Shown: positions 36,301 to 46,379, counted from the first letter of the stretch. The stretch: 64,000 nucleotides of DNA from Siphonodentalium dalli (GCA_032622095.1 CP136063.1:93783980-93847979); one strand, 5' to 3'. Made by a program: numbers and translations. Notes: generated by a model from the sequence alone, not told the origin.

Positions 36301-38084
36301 CATTGCAAGATTTGGAATATATATATTTCATTTATATATATACATCAATATAAATGTTTTAGATTATTCGAAATGCAGACATCGACAATAATTGCTACTG
36401 GCCTCGATCGTCGTGAACAATGATATACAGCCGTACGCAATGCGAGCACGTGCTGGTCGACAACCGACAACACGACCATTGGGCATGCATATCAAAATGC
36501 TAGTTTTCCAGACAAACCTTCCAGTGTGTGAACGTGCACTAAGTGTATTGAAGACAAATATTTGTTAATCACAAAATTTATCACTTAAAAACATATTATA
36601 GACTTGTTCAGATGCCTGTAACTGATAAGTTAGTATTCAGGGGCTATGTCAACTGGAGAAATGTAGCATTCTACTAACATCGCCGAAAATTTCAAGCAAA
36701 TCGACCTTACCACTCCATGGGAAACATCGTCTCAACTGTGCTCAATTGTAAATATTTACTTCTCGATTCGGGACGCAACTATTGGTGATAAAATAAGTTT
36801 TACTAACGAAAACGATTTCGCAACCAATAGTCACTGCGTTTAATTAATATACAAGAATGACGGCGTGCGTTGTCAACTTGGATATGATAATTGTGAAAAA
36901 TAACTAGTTTGAGCAAGATATTCTCCATTTCTATTTGATCACCATACCGGAGTGTTTCACATCACTTTAATGTCGGGCAATGATTAATAGCCATACGAAA
37001 AAATCATGGAAATATGCCTGTACTTTTAACAGTTGTGTGAGCTTAGCCCAATATATCATGTGTACGTGGCCGGAAAATCCGCCCAACAGTAGTTGAAGTG
37101 ACAGCAGGTGCCACTTGCACGGTGGTGAATCACGTGGTTTCGACGTTGGTGCGTACCACACATTCAAAATGGTCGAGGCTAATGCAAACGCACACAAACA
37201 TAATATATGAAGAACTGACACAAAACATATCATTTTGACTGTTATACGAGCATATGCTAGTTTATTTTAAAAACAAGATGATACATTATTTGTTCGGAAG
37301 TATTCAGTATAATTTTCTATAACATTCAGACCAAAGTTGCCAGTCGGAGGTTCGTGGAATACACCAGTCCATACATCTTGGAGAATCATTCGACTGACAA
37401 CTTTGGTCAGAATGTTAGAGCAAACAACTGGGAGTTTGGACACACACATGAGGTATCAGCTTGTTTGAAAACTAGTACAGCATATGCCCGTAGCTACCAA
37501 AATACTATGTAATATATTACTATCCTAAATTATTACCTTTTTCCTCGTTTCAGGTCGTGTTTGCGAACGCTTCGGCCATTTTGAATGCGTGGTATACTCA
37601 TCAATTCGAAACCACGTGATTCCCCACCGTGATTCGGGACTCTAAATACATTTATTGCTAAGTTATTTCAGCTAACATTTGTCATTATTTTAATTGTCCA
37701 CAGCCCCGACCCAGGACATATGGAGGCTCAAAGTCCCACGGGAGTGCATGTAGGATACTCCTCAAATGGTAGTTGTTGACCCGGTGGGTAAATGAAAATA
37801 AAAACCAATGAATGTATAATACGGAAAGAAACAAATCAAACGCCAACGAAAAGCTCACTTCCTATACAACATGTCATGATCACATATTCGTGCATTGATA
37901 CACTACACAGGTTCACCTTGATTCACATATGGTTCATGTTGGCACTTACCATCTCTCCCATTACTATGGTTACATCGCAAATTTCTGATTTTTCCTGCGT
38001 TTGTTTGTACAAATGTTCCTGAAGTGCTGTGACCCCTTCGTACTTCGATCCAATAACTGTTTTCGCCTGCGAATCGCTTTGCAT
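25646..38084 (-). CDS. KLHL-A: BTB-BACK-Kelch protein, three coding exons (gene span)
   Basis: Coding exons are 38084-37950, 31547-31463 and 27393-25646; joined in frame they give about 655 residues, the usual KLHL length. The BTB domain covers about residues 20-130 (CDVTIVMGEM, then ELAAHWSVL, CPYFRSLYNC and LQIDSLKKHCVEYL), BACK about 135-245 (including ADMVRGLITDPTLN and FFEFIVRWVEHG), and a poorly conserved Kelch region about 255-560, where LYIFGG and the CRFDFHSCAWSDI blade are clearest. The C-terminus has a Cys knuckle (CHIDCRHC), a Gln/Glu-rich stretch and an acidic Tyr-rich tail ending YYSSDSD. KLHL proteins usually recruit substrates to Cullin-3 ubiquitin ligases in the cytosol; that role is inferred from the family. 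KLHL-B is its paralogue in the same orientation. Introns of about 6.4 and 4.1 kb are full of transposons. A non-coding first exon probably lies near 39011. Exon structure is inferred from splice signals and paralogue agreement. Confidence 0.88.
27495..28020. mobile_element. Foldback MITE family C in KLHL-A intron 2
   Basis: The ends are complementary: ATGAATCTCTACTCTG, then TAACGCCCGTAGAGATCATA, against TATGATCTCTATACGGGCGT, then CAGAGTAGAGATTCAT. Arms extend about 250 bases each (TAATAACACGGGGAA, CTGTTCCTTAATAA). Relatives are in the arms of 7035-9415 and at 62965-63345. Confidence 0.75.
28086..28272. mobile_element. MITE family F, copy 2
   Basis: The inverted ends are TTAACCCTTTCTATACTAAA and TTTAGTATAGTAAGGGTTA. 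It lies in KLHL-A intron 2. Confidence 0.65.
28708..28847. mobile_element. Near-perfect hairpin MITE, about 140 bp
   Basis: Arms of about 55 bases pair (GGAATTTACAAAACGAGT with ACTCGTTTTGTAAATTCC; CAGTTTATA with TATAAACTG) around a loop of about 30 bases. It lies in KLHL-A intron 2. Confidence 0.75.
29471..30447. mobile_element. Element with AACAAGAGCT ends and five internal units of about 171 bp
   Basis: The ends are AACAAGAGCT and AGCTCTTGTT, with inner TTATACGCCC and GGGCGTATA also inverted. Units start at TGTCCGGATGATAAC-type blocks near 29567, 29738, 29911, 30081 and 30252, each with GAGTTATGCCCCTT. No protein-coding frame spans the units. It lies in KLHL-A intron 2. Confidence 0.75.
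30800..31370. mobile_element. Repeat with inverted flanks and two units of about 125 bp
   Basis: The flanks GGTGACTTCCATTCCTTATT (about 30837) and AATAAGGAACAAGGAATGGA (about 31284) are complementary. Between them, GGCCATTTTGG and CCTTTGTTTGACCTAAATC-type blocks occur twice (30990-31140 and 31145-31265). Confidence 0.55.
31463..31547 (-). CDS. KLHL-A coding exon 2 (middle of BTB)
   Basis: This 85-base exon encodes ELAAHWSVLVMCPYFRSLYN followed by CSFKEKET. Its acceptor is TTTCAG|GAACTG and its donor is ACAG|GTGGGT, in phase 1. With this donor the spacing from the PYF motif to the FLYL strand (38 residues) matches the usual BTB fold. Confidence 0.85.
31645..31750. repeat. Inverted repeat partner of 34943-35052
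   Basis: CCCCTGGTCAAGTGGTC, AGAAATGCTATGA, TTGGTGGGTCCTGCTGT and GGTTAGTACAAAGCGATGCT all recur in complement at 34943-35052. It lies just upstream (on the minus strand) of KLHL-A exon 2. Confidence 0.7.
32466..32810. repeat. Array of short TACGCC/GGCGTA palindromic modules
   Basis: TACGCCGTA, GGCGTAATTACGCC, TACGGCG and TACGTCG-type motifs repeat in both orientations about every 15-30 bases. It resembles in design the arrays at 20541-22029 and 35584-36120. Terminal repeats are not clear. Confidence 0.65.
32985..34345. repeat. Tandem array of about 105-150-bp units that flips orientation
   Basis: AAAATAAACGG-type blocks at about 33024, 33168, 33275, 33420, 33566, 33712 and 33862 mark forward units with GAAAACCGAAAACC, CCGTTTCG and GTGGCAAA. 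From about 33960 the same unit appears inverted (GCGGTTTTCGGTTTTTCTA at about 33998, 34140 and 34281), giving three reverse units. Confidence 0.8.
34346..34942. other. No gene; short repeated blocks
   Basis: At 34555-34630 CACCAACATCAG and GTGTGGA(T/C)CCTCACC-type blocks recur three times. Otherwise I see nothing. Confidence 0.4.
34943..35052. repeat. Inverted repeat partner of 31645-31750
   Basis: It is complementary to 31645-31750 with two short insertions. The 3.2 kb between the pair is filled with other elements, so this may be the footprint of one large composite element in KLHL-A intron 1. Confidence 0.65.
35053..35575. other. No recognisable feature
   Basis: Intronic AT-rich DNA of KLHL-A. 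Confidence 0.4.
35584..36120. mobile_element. AGATATCT-palindrome foldback element, 537 bp, 8-bp target duplication
   Basis: Terminal inverted repeats of about 44 bp begin ATGGGGCGC and run through CCCTGCAAATATTCGTTTTC with about one mismatch in the first 40. Flanks are identical 8-bp copies of AGATGACT (35576-35583 and 36121-36128). The interior is about 20 copies of a 10-12-bp palindrome, (G)GAGATATCTCC or GCAGATATCTGC, spaced by 10-20 bases of CTTGGATCCAAG-like or CATAATGG-like linkers. Open frames (KEISPR..., DISL...) are products of the repeat. It lies in KLHL-A intron 1. Confidence 0.9.
36129..36790. other. No recognisable feature
   Basis: AT-rich intronic DNA with a short AT tract at about 36315-36345. 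Confidence 0.4.
36795..36975. repeat. Dispersed repeat, copy 1
   Basis: Direct match to 56838-57015: GAAAACGATTTC, AGTCACTGC, TTTAATTAAT, AGAATGACGG and GAGTGTTTCACATCACTTTA. A weaker relative lies around 42090-42170. Confidence 0.65.
37075..37640. mobile_element. Foldback MITE family D, copy 2, in KLHL-A intron 1
   Basis: The outer arms pair (GGTGGTGAATCACGTGGTTTC at about 37121, written here as part of the arm, with AAACCACGTGATTCCCCACC at about 37610). The inner arms pair at ACCAAAGTTGCCAGTCG and CGACTGACAACTTTGGT. It matches 18950-19400. Confidence 0.65.
37950..38084 (-). CDS. KLHL-A coding exon 1 (start of BTB)
   Basis: This exon encodes 45 residues from ATG at 38084 and carries LQEHLYKQTQEKSEICDVTI of the BTB domain. 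It ends at a strong donor, ATG|GTAAGT, in phase 0. The paralogous exon at 62748-62617 is nearly the same length and ends at the same GTAAGTGCC donor. A pyrimidine-rich AG acceptor just upstream (exon would begin at 38092) implies a preceding non-coding exon. Confidence 0.85.
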
Positions 38085-38092
38085 TTTGATGC

Positions 38093-38400
38093 CTAAAATG
38101 AGTAAAACATCCTGATTACAACGGCGAACAGCCGAACACCCTTGTTAACTGGTTATATTGTAAGGTTGTCGTGTTGAGGGTCACCATAGACCAAGTCCCG
38201 TCCCGTCCTGTCCAATGGCTCTTTTATAAGCGACTTACATTTAAAAGACGAGATACGTGTAGCCGTGGAACCGCGGGCATGCACGTAAACATCTGAATAT
38301 TATTAATCTTCTGACATGTCAGCGATTAATATGTCTTTTAAATGATATAGTATTTACCATGATAGACACATATATTTAAAGGTATGTGGCACGAGCTCAG
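38093..38400. other. Putative 5'-UTR intron of KLHL-A, no internal feature
   Basis: This lies between the acceptor before coding exon 1 and the candidate non-coding exon at 39011. I see no repeat in this part. Confidence 0.3.
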
Positions 38401-38424
38401 TGGAATAAATCACTTCTTTCTTTC

Positions 38425-38736
38425 ACTTTGCGTATAATATATATATAAAGAGTATGATCTGACTGTCTAGCCGTCTGTATGTCCGTCTGTATGTTCGGAT
38501 TTCTCTCACAGACCCCTGGACCTATTTCAACCAAATTTGGTAAAATATTTGATATATTGAAGTAGCATAATAATATTATCAATATATATAAAAGAATAGG
38601 ATTTGTCTGTCAAGCGCGCTGAGCACACACATGTAGGGCTGCAGGCCTCTTTGTGCAGGGGCCGGGGGCCCCTCCGTTTTCAGTATATTTTGTATTTCTA
38701 AAGATATTATATTCTCAGTTTGATACAAATTGGCGA

Positions 38737-38768
<32 letters not shown>

Positions 38769-38770
38769 AT
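38425..38770. repeat. Helitron-like start fragments and poly-T tract
   Basis: Two AT-rich starts, TATATATATAAAGAGTATGA (38440) and CAATATATATAAAAGAATAG (38580), each run into TCTGTCTG/CTGACTGTC-type stretches resembling the start of 42530-43153. A run of about 28 T lies at 38737-38764. Confidence 0.45.
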
Positions 38771-39011
38771 TGATCACTCCGCCCCAGAATACCCAAACCT
38801 GATCCTGATCCGAAACTTGGCTCGATTCATGTCCCCGCGTTCCTTAACACAACCCTATATTATATACGCCACAACTACCGAATGTTTCGGAGGAGATTTT
38901 GTTATCTCCGACGTATACCAACGAAAACAAATGCAGGAGATTGTCATATATACGACGGTATTACCTGAAAATTTTACAATAAAATATGCCACATAAAAAG
39001 GACAACTTACC

Positions 39012-39380
39012 TGTGATTGTTAGCTCGATCTCTCGTAGATTCGCTCTCAAGTTTTGGTTTCTTTAAATTAAGCACCAGGAACGCCTATAACGTGTGAACG
39101 AGAGATTGCATAACTACTGGTACATTCCACGAAACCAATGCTATGTTGTAATTCTGAGAAACAAATCAAAGAAACTGAAGTGAAACTGAAACTGACAGTG
39201 AAAGTGAAACTGAAAGTTCGTACCAAATGTCGTTTTCATACAAAGTTCGTGGAGAGTATAGATCATTCGTTGTGCACCTTTCAATGGGGATTATTCGCTA
39301 TATAATTACTTGATAAGTTATCAAACTTAATTGACAATGTCAGTCAGCAACCGTCACAAACGCGTTGCACCTAAAATGGT
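39012..39380 (-). promoter_or_regulatory. Candidate promoter and non-coding first exon of KLHL-A, with ISRE/IRF-like cluster
   Basis: On the minus strand this segment ends at a strong donor, CACAG|GTAAGT (39011/39010), about 0.9 kb upstream of KLHL-A coding exon 1, which itself begins after an AG acceptor. Positions 39171-39216 hold repeated GAAACT, GTGAAA and GAAACTGAAAG; read on the minus strand this includes AGTTTCACTTTCAC, which fits the ISRE/IRF consensus (GAAANNGAAA). A homologous segment with its own donor lies at 12197-12545 and keeps GAAACTGAAAG, so the pair could be a duplicated promoter. A dispersed repeat carrying a chance donor is the alternative. No transcription start could be read. 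Confidence 0.5.
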
Positions 39381-39469
39381 ACCTTTAATATGCCTAATAT
39401 TCTAAATCATTCCACGAATCTCTACTCTTATCTATGCACGTAAACCGGAGTAGATATCCAAGGCCAACT

Positions 39470-39987
39470 TAATTTTCGAACCCCCAGATCAAACTCCAGG
39501 CAGAGTTATCTCCCATCGCTCCGCTGAGATATATCGCAGTGATAACGTAGAGGGCGCTGCATGGAGTTTGATAAAGTTTATGCCATAGTATATACCATTT
39601 GAAAGAGGAAGTTCCAAAATATTGTATCACCAACTTATCCGTTGTAATTAACTGTGAACATCTTGTTTTTGTTGGGTTACTGACTTGTTTTTTTCATCTG
39701 GATTGTAGTTCAGATTGTATTATTTTCAATGGAGGGGGAATAACTCTAAATCTTAAAGATAGAGTTATTCCCCTTCAATTGAAAATACATTTTTAGTTTG
39801 AATTCTGATGCATTCTGGGAGTAAAAACGAGGGTAATCTTTCAATGATTTCAGCTGTTTTCTATTTCTCTATTGGCATCTTCTGAGACACAGACGTTTCA
39901 AATGGTGATGAATTATAGTATTTTAATCATATTTTATGGCATAGATTGTTATTAAAACAGTATATAAAAAAATCAGTGGGCCTTTCA
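39470..39987. mobile_element. Decayed family-B MITE copy
   Basis: It shares internal sequence with 23933-24224 (for example the region around AACTTATCCG and CTTGTTTTTG) and ends with a GTGGGCCTTT remnant. It contains a strong hairpin at about 39719-39785 around GGGGAATAACTCTA and its complement, plus a separate inverted repeat at 39488-39563. Confidence 0.5.
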
Positions 39988-40079
39988 TGACACGATCTAC
40001 TGATATAAATGAATCAAATTGAAAGCTAATCTTCAAAGTGGTCTAACATGGGTAACTTTTTACGAGAAAGATAATGGTG

Positions 40080-41290
40080 CGGGTTAAATTTGTCTAAAGT
40101 GACGCTGTCGGAGACAGAGAATTGGGAGGGACACCAAAATCGATGAAAATGTTTTGTCGCTGATTTCCACCAAACTTATATATATTCATCTATATAATGT
40201 GAGGAGTCTAATTGTGTGGTTAAAAATGACAAAAGTGGCACCTTTAGAGTCAGGGTTGGAGAAGGGGGGCATAAAATTGATAAAGATATATTTAGCGCCG
40301 ATTTCCACCAAATTGATACATATTTTTCTCCATGATACGATCGAGTCATCTAATCATGTTGTTTAAAGGTACTCAACCCGTAAAGAGGGTCCCCATCTCA
40401 ACAGATTCCAACAACAACAATCCGATCAGAGGGTCCTATATTACTATTGATTTGGCTTTGGGGGTAAAAAATATTTGATTCGAGTCGAGGAACCCATCAA
40501 ACAAAGCTCAGAGTTATTAGATATTGATTTTTGAAATTTGTTATTATTCTCGAGATAAGTACTAATAACTGCCGTAATCTGCTCTGGATGTGTACTCAAA
40601 ATCTAGTCAAACAGACAAGGATGGATAACTCTAAAATCAAGTGGTAATTTTAACGCAATATTGACTGAGTTCTGGGCCAGATAGTATTCCCGATAATGAA
40701 AAATAATAGATTTCTAAAATCGATATCTAACAAATCTGAGCTTTGATGGGTGACTTCCTCGACTCGAATCAAATATTTTTGACCCCCGAAGCCATTGAAA
40801 TAGTAATTGAGAGGAGTTTTATCGGGTTGAGTACCTTTAAAGACGCCAAATTGATGACGTTTGGGTTAGATATGTGGAGGTGCACTACATTTGATAAGAA
40901 TACATATGTTTAGTCGCCGATCTCCACCAAACTCATATATATATAGTCATCTCCGTTATTCTAATTGTATGGTCTAAACCCGTTCATTGCCGGAGCTGCG
41001 CTGGTGCATCAGTAAAGATCATGTGCCAGTGCATATTCCTATATATGCGAGTATCCCATAGCGAGCCCGCATATATAAGAGAATGCACTGGCTTACCAAG
41101 GTCGAGGTACATATTGTTAGACCAATGCATTCTCTTATAAATGTGAGGCTCCCTATATTAAGAGAATGCATTGGCACAGATGTTTCGCAAAATTTCAGGA
41201 AGTTCCAGTCATAGAAGGGTAAAAGATATCAAAAGTGTCGCCGCACAAGTCAGGGGTCGAGGGGGGCACCAAGAGCAGCATGTTTGTATA
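40080..41290. repeat. Degenerate tandem units of about 143 bp, interrupted by MITE A4
   Basis: GATTTCCACCAAACTTATA-type blocks lie at about 40160, 40300 and 40920, with GGGGGGCA blocks following. The array is split by the 40363-40840 insertion. At 41028-41180 there is a separate palindromic group around GAGAATGCACTGG / CCAATGCATTCTCTTATA. Confidence 0.6.
40363..40840. mobile_element. TTAA MITE family A, copy 4, with sister empty site
   Basis: It begins TTAAAGGTACTCAACCCG and ends CGGGTTGAGTACCTTTAA. The neighbouring tandem unit shows the unfilled site (GTGTGGTTAAAAATGACAAA at about 40214), equivalent to TTGT-TTAA / TTAA-AGACGCCAAA here, which shows insertion at TTAA. Confidence 0.85.
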
Positions 41291-42529
41291 TATGGACTAA
41301 TGAGCTCTCGCAATAACTCATCGCAAAATTGATATAGAACAGATTCGTTTTAAGGATATTGTGGCGTTAAAACTGCGCAACCTTGAACAATGGTGACCGA
41401 ATTAAGTCACCACTTAAACACTTATATCTTCTCAACTGTCATATTTATTTATATATGAGGACGGGAATCACGACATTCATTGTGAGCTAGAAAAAACTGA
41501 TAGATAGCTCATTTGGTTGAGTTAGTTATATAGACGAAGAAAACGACGAACACTCACTTCGATGTGGCTCATCTTGCTGCCAGTTTCGATCAATACATGT
41601 AGGCATTTACATAATACGTCGAGGAATCAATACTGGTGTGGTGTGGCACCATCTGAGTTATGGCCTGGTCGCGGCACCCAAATTGACAAAACGAAATTGT
41701 CAATAGAAAAGTTACCATAGAGAATGTTTAAAGGCAAACTGTGTGTCATTTAAGTGAATCAGCACAGCATGATCAGTGAGAACTTAGGCATTATCCAATA
41801 TGGAAGAATGTGGCAATCTTCTATAATACGTGCATGTATATATTGCCAAGAATTCGAGCCACGTCGATTGTGCAATATACAAAAAAGATAAGGTCTGAAG
41901 TATACTGTCAGACAATTACGCGCAGTTGTAATAAATAACTAAATACTCCTTTATAATCGCGGGACGAATTAATCGCGACAAACAAATACAATCATTCTTA
42001 TCGACATGAAGGTGCATGAGTCACGGCTTATAATCTATAGATCGGACTGACGTTTTCTAATGCCCATTGTTTGGTATACAATTTATGAGAATAACACTTT
42101 GAGCAACAGCATTCTCTATTTCCACCAAAAGTCCACATCGATTGTGCATGTCACTTTAACATGTGCACCGCCAGTACGTCAATAAACACCGCTGTTTTTT
42201 TAAAGATGTCCTATTTTGCCACTAAATGAAGAACAGTAACTATATTTGGTGAAAATTGCAGTATACATTAGTCGACCGCTGTCGATGGGGAGACATTGAG
42301 ATTTGTACCCGCCCGAGAACGGAATGTCTCCCGGGGAGATCAGTACATAATAACACTTTAAAAGTATCAACTTAAAAGTTCGAATATTAGTGTTCACTAA
42401 ATATATGCAATTAGCAAACACCACAATTATTATTATTTTATTTTTTTTTGTGAATCCGTGAGGCATATACGATTTATGATTATGGTACGTATTGGTGATG
42501 TGAAATTGCTGAGTATGTGTTGTGTATTA
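41290..42529. other. No gene recognised
   Basis: AT-rich DNA; around 42090-42170 it weakly resembles the dispersed repeat at 36795-36975. Confidence 0.4.
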
Positions 42530-43153
42530 TCTATACTATATATTTTGGAAGATCTGTCTGTGTGTCTGTCTGTGTGTGTGTGTGTCTGTCTGTTTCCAAT
42601 GGACTCGAAAACGACCGAGCCGATTTCGATGAAACTTGGTATGTGGGGGTATTTTCGGCAGGGGAGTGACATAGGCCTATTAATTTGTCCGTGCGACGTG
42701 ACCTTGACCTTGAAATCGGGTAATTTCAAGGTCAAACGCACGAATATCACGGGATTTCGATGAAACTTGGTATGTGGGGGTATTTTCGGCCGGGGAGTGA
42801 CATAGGCATATTAATTTGCCCGTGCGACGTGACCTTGACCTTGAAATCGGGTCAATTCAAGGTCAAATCGCGAATTTTGATGGGATTTCGACGAAATTTG
42901 ATACGTAGGGTTACTTTTGTCCAATGAGTGTAATGGACGGATCGAGTCGTGACCCCGACCTGACCTTGACCTTCAAAATTATCAATTCCAGGTCAAATCG
43001 GGTAAAACCGGATGGATTTCGACGGGTACTTTTGTCGGGTACTTTTGTCCGGGCAGTGTTTTTGGACGGGTCAAATCATTACCCCACCTGACCTTGACCT
43101 TCAAAATGATCAATTCAAGGTCAAAGTCCGGACGAAGTCGGGTCACCTTCTAG
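42530..43153 (+). mobile_element. Complete Helitron-like non-autonomous element, 624 bp
   Basis: It starts TCTATACTATATATTTTGG after an A. It ends with the hairpin CCGGACGAAGTCGGG followed by CACCTTCTAG and then T, matching the TC...CTRR ends, subterminal hairpin and A/T insertion point of Helitrons. Internal blocks repeat: GAAACTTGGTATGTGGGGGT (twice), GACCTTGACCTTGAAATCGG (twice) and GTGCGACGTGACCTTGACC. No Rep/helicase is encoded. Confidence 0.7.
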
Positions 43154-44314
43154 TATAGATATATTCTTGCAGCATAACATCGGGTGGGCGACAAAAAACA
43201 ATGTCAGCGGGCGACCGTGTGATTTGTCGCACGGCACGTCTCAGGTCTAGGACCAATCAGAAGCGGGTACAATGGACAGGATGATCATAATCAGACATGA
43301 GGAGATGCTTGTTAACTCGTTCGTAGCTATGCTCAGATCACTCTATCATATTTGTTTTTGGAAAATATTACTTGCAAAGTTGTATATAAATACGATCACA
43401 GTTGGTATATAGGCATATACGTACTAAATTTGAAGTATAATAGTTTCTCAAAGTTGGGAAGGGAGCGCGTGTTCGGGATCGAAAGAAAGCAAACGCACCC
43501 ACCAACACGCGAATCAATTCCTGAGTTTCAGACTGTCCGTTGAATGACGGGTCGCAAACCACGCCCATCCCAGTTATGTTGAAGTAAGATATCCATTTTT
43601 TAAAGAAAAATTGTCGATATTAATTCGAACGTTTCGAACGATGGTCAACAGATTCATGGCATGATCTACATCGAACCCACCATTCTTGAAGAATCAAGTA
43701 ATCATTAACGTCATGCACGATACGCGTGTCCGTCTGCTGATAGACCATTATAATTTACAAACATATTGGAAATCATCGTGCAGTATGTACATGTATGTAT
43801 GATTGTATGTGTTGTACATTTTACATGTTATTTTCAACGCTATCGCGTCTTGGCGAATGCTCAAGTCGTGGATTCTGCATAATATGACACCTTAACAAAG
43901 GACATGAAAAAGTGTTTTATGTGACTTCTGCTGTACAGGATGTCATTTATCGGACTTTCGTGAAAATATTTATGCATTGGATCAATATGATTCTGAAGAC
44001 ATACGGATTTACAGGAAGCGTTGTAGCTCACCTTTGTAGTTTTTAGCAAACAAGACAAAGATGAAAGGTTAAGATCATTAGCCCAACGACAACGAAACCA
44101 AATACAATGCGCGGCAGCTAAACGTGTCCATCGGTAAATAAGTATGTTGACGACGGAGTTGACTGGTGATATAAGGGATGTGTATGGGTTAGCGTGGACG
44201 TACCGTGAAGCTTTCATTCTCAAATATAGTGGAAATGTATACAGCCACATGCAGGTTATGACTTATATAACCAGAAGTTGTTTGACCGCAGTCGTCTGTC
44301 TGTTATCTTTGGAG
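43154..44314. other. No recognisable feature
   Basis: Intergenic DNA; open frames here lack recognisable domains. Confidence 0.4.
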
Positions 44315-44966
44315 TTAAAGGGGTACTGTACACAGAGATAGGCAATTTTTTTTTTACTCCCATTGAAATAACTTTCAAGTTAGATTGTGTTCGTGTTATA
44401 TGAGTTTCGTATAAACCTAATTTAGCTAAGAAAATATTGATCTTGGAAAGAAAAATATTACGATTTCAAACTACGCGCCATGTTTTTGACCTTCACCGGA
44501 GAAGACGCAGGTCTCAGGAAGAACCGGAAGTTCATTGCTCACAGCTTCGATTGATGCATTCAATCTCTTCCATCGAACAATCTCACTCCCTATAAAAGTA
44601 CTTGACACTTTATGACTCTTGTTTCTTTCTCCTTTTTTCCGAATCGGTTATAACGGGCCTTCCTTTTGCAGGTAACATGTTTTGTTTTCAACTCAATAAT
44701 GTTCGCGAACGGTCGTCAATAAAAGACACGCAGCAGATGCGATTTCAAGAACGGTAACTCGTAATGGCATAATTCGCCATTTTATGACTCCAGCCATAAA
44801 TGAATTTATATTAAATAATTAATTTTTACTTTTACGATAGCCTGTTAACCGGAACGTTTTGAGTAGACATCGTCGACTCAAATTAGTTAATTTATAATAT
44901 AATATTCATATTAGATCGCTAATGTCACCGGGAATGTATTGAAATTGGTGTACAGTACCCCTTTAA
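44315..44966. mobile_element. TTAA-bounded MITE, 650 bp (family G)
   Basis: The ends are TTAAAGGGGTACTGTACAC and GTGTACAGTACCCCTTTAA, perfectly inverted for about 18 bases and including TTAA. There is no coding frame. Confidence 0.85.
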
Positions 44967-45089
44967 ACGCATGGGAAGTGTTCATCTCCAACACGGAGAA
45001 CCATCGTAGGTGTCGTAAAATGTGCATGTACCAAATTGCATGCAGTCGTATGAATTTCAGAAACAAAGGGTGAGTTGGTTATAACCTCC

Positions 45090-45560
45090 AATCGGGGACA
45101 CACACGGGAAAATCAACACACGAAACGGGGACACTTGCCAAACGGGGACGTCCCCGGTCGTAATGGGTACTGATTTGGCGTTCTGGGACCCTTATTGACC
45201 AATCCAAATTGATATCTTGAAAAGTCCCCTCTTCCGAACATTCTGAGAGGATGTGTATAAAATATATTTTTAGTAACATCCTACATGCACATAACTTGTG
45301 TGTCGGTGTCCAACATTCTCATTAAAAATGTTTACTTTATTGTGTGTTTTCCAATAAGGGACATAATGTTTTTTTCGTGTGTTTTCAAAATGTGGACATC
45401 AAAATAATCCCAGACTGCGGACATAATTTTCTAAAAATAGAATCACACTGCTTAACGATTGGGGGACATTTTTATGTTTAAGGTCCTGTGCATTGCATGT
45501 ATGTGTGTTTCCGGACTGATTACGACTGGGGACATAATATTGGAAAAATATAGAAACACA
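45090..45560. repeat. Array of GGGGACA-type motifs
   Basis: GGGGACA or (G/A)GGACATAAT recurs about ten times with GTGTGTTTTC-type linkers. A reverse-orientation relative is at 55490-55870, directly upstream of the C-type-lectin-like exon. Confidence 0.6.
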
Positions 45561-45774
45561 CTGATGGCATTCTCGTCGGCCATATGCATGTCACAAGAGC
45601 GAAAAGTCTGATTGAATATGCATGCATTTACACTTGAATTTATGTTACCAAGTATGAAATAAATAAGGTGAATATCAGTTACCGAATTGTCCATGACCTG
45701 TCAAAATTGAAGTTTAACTATGAATAATAAAAATATATATATGTTAATATATTTTGTCATAAATAGATCATTTT

Positions 45775-46050
45775 TAGCTCAACTTGACAAAATCAAGATG
45801 AGCTATTGCCGTCAGTTGTCGTCCGTCCGTCTGTACGGCGTCAACTGTTGGCTTTGGCACACCTACTGGTCACATTTATGAACCGATTTTCTCGAAAACT
45901 TGGTACACATAATGTCGGCATCTGGGTTGTCGAGTCGTCGCGTGTCCCGGCGTATGTCCGTCTTGTCTGTCCATCCGTCTGAGTTAATATTTGCGGTTTA
46001 GGAGCTAAAATAGTCGCCCATCCCAGGTTTATGGGCTTTTTTTAATTATC
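45775..46050. repeat. Leader of the compound repeat region
   Basis: TTTTTAGCTCAACTTGACAA, then GATGAGCTATTGCCGTCAG and a run of GTCCGTC motifs. The block GGCACACCTACTGGTCACAT + TTATGAACCGATTTTCTCG recurs near 54660, 54800 and 54950. Confidence 0.55.
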
Positions 46051-46379
46051 CTTCGGAAGTAGTGCTCATTTTAAATTAATCCTTGGGGTGGGGGTTAGAA
46101 GTTGAAAAAAAGTGATTTGGAAAATAGCCCTCAAGCAGTTGTATATGTTTTATTCGGACTGTCATTGGACTGTCACCGGTTTGGGGGCTACAATTTAGGT
46201 ATTATGATATAAAATTGGGAGTCCTGGCCGGTTTTCGACATATTTATGGGCTATTGAGCCCATTATAATGGAAAACAAATTACATGGACACAGTAAATAG
46301 CCCATTATCCTTACATGGACACAGGGGATAGTCCACCATCCTTGGACAAAAAGTAGCCCTTAGTTGTTGTACCCCATAA

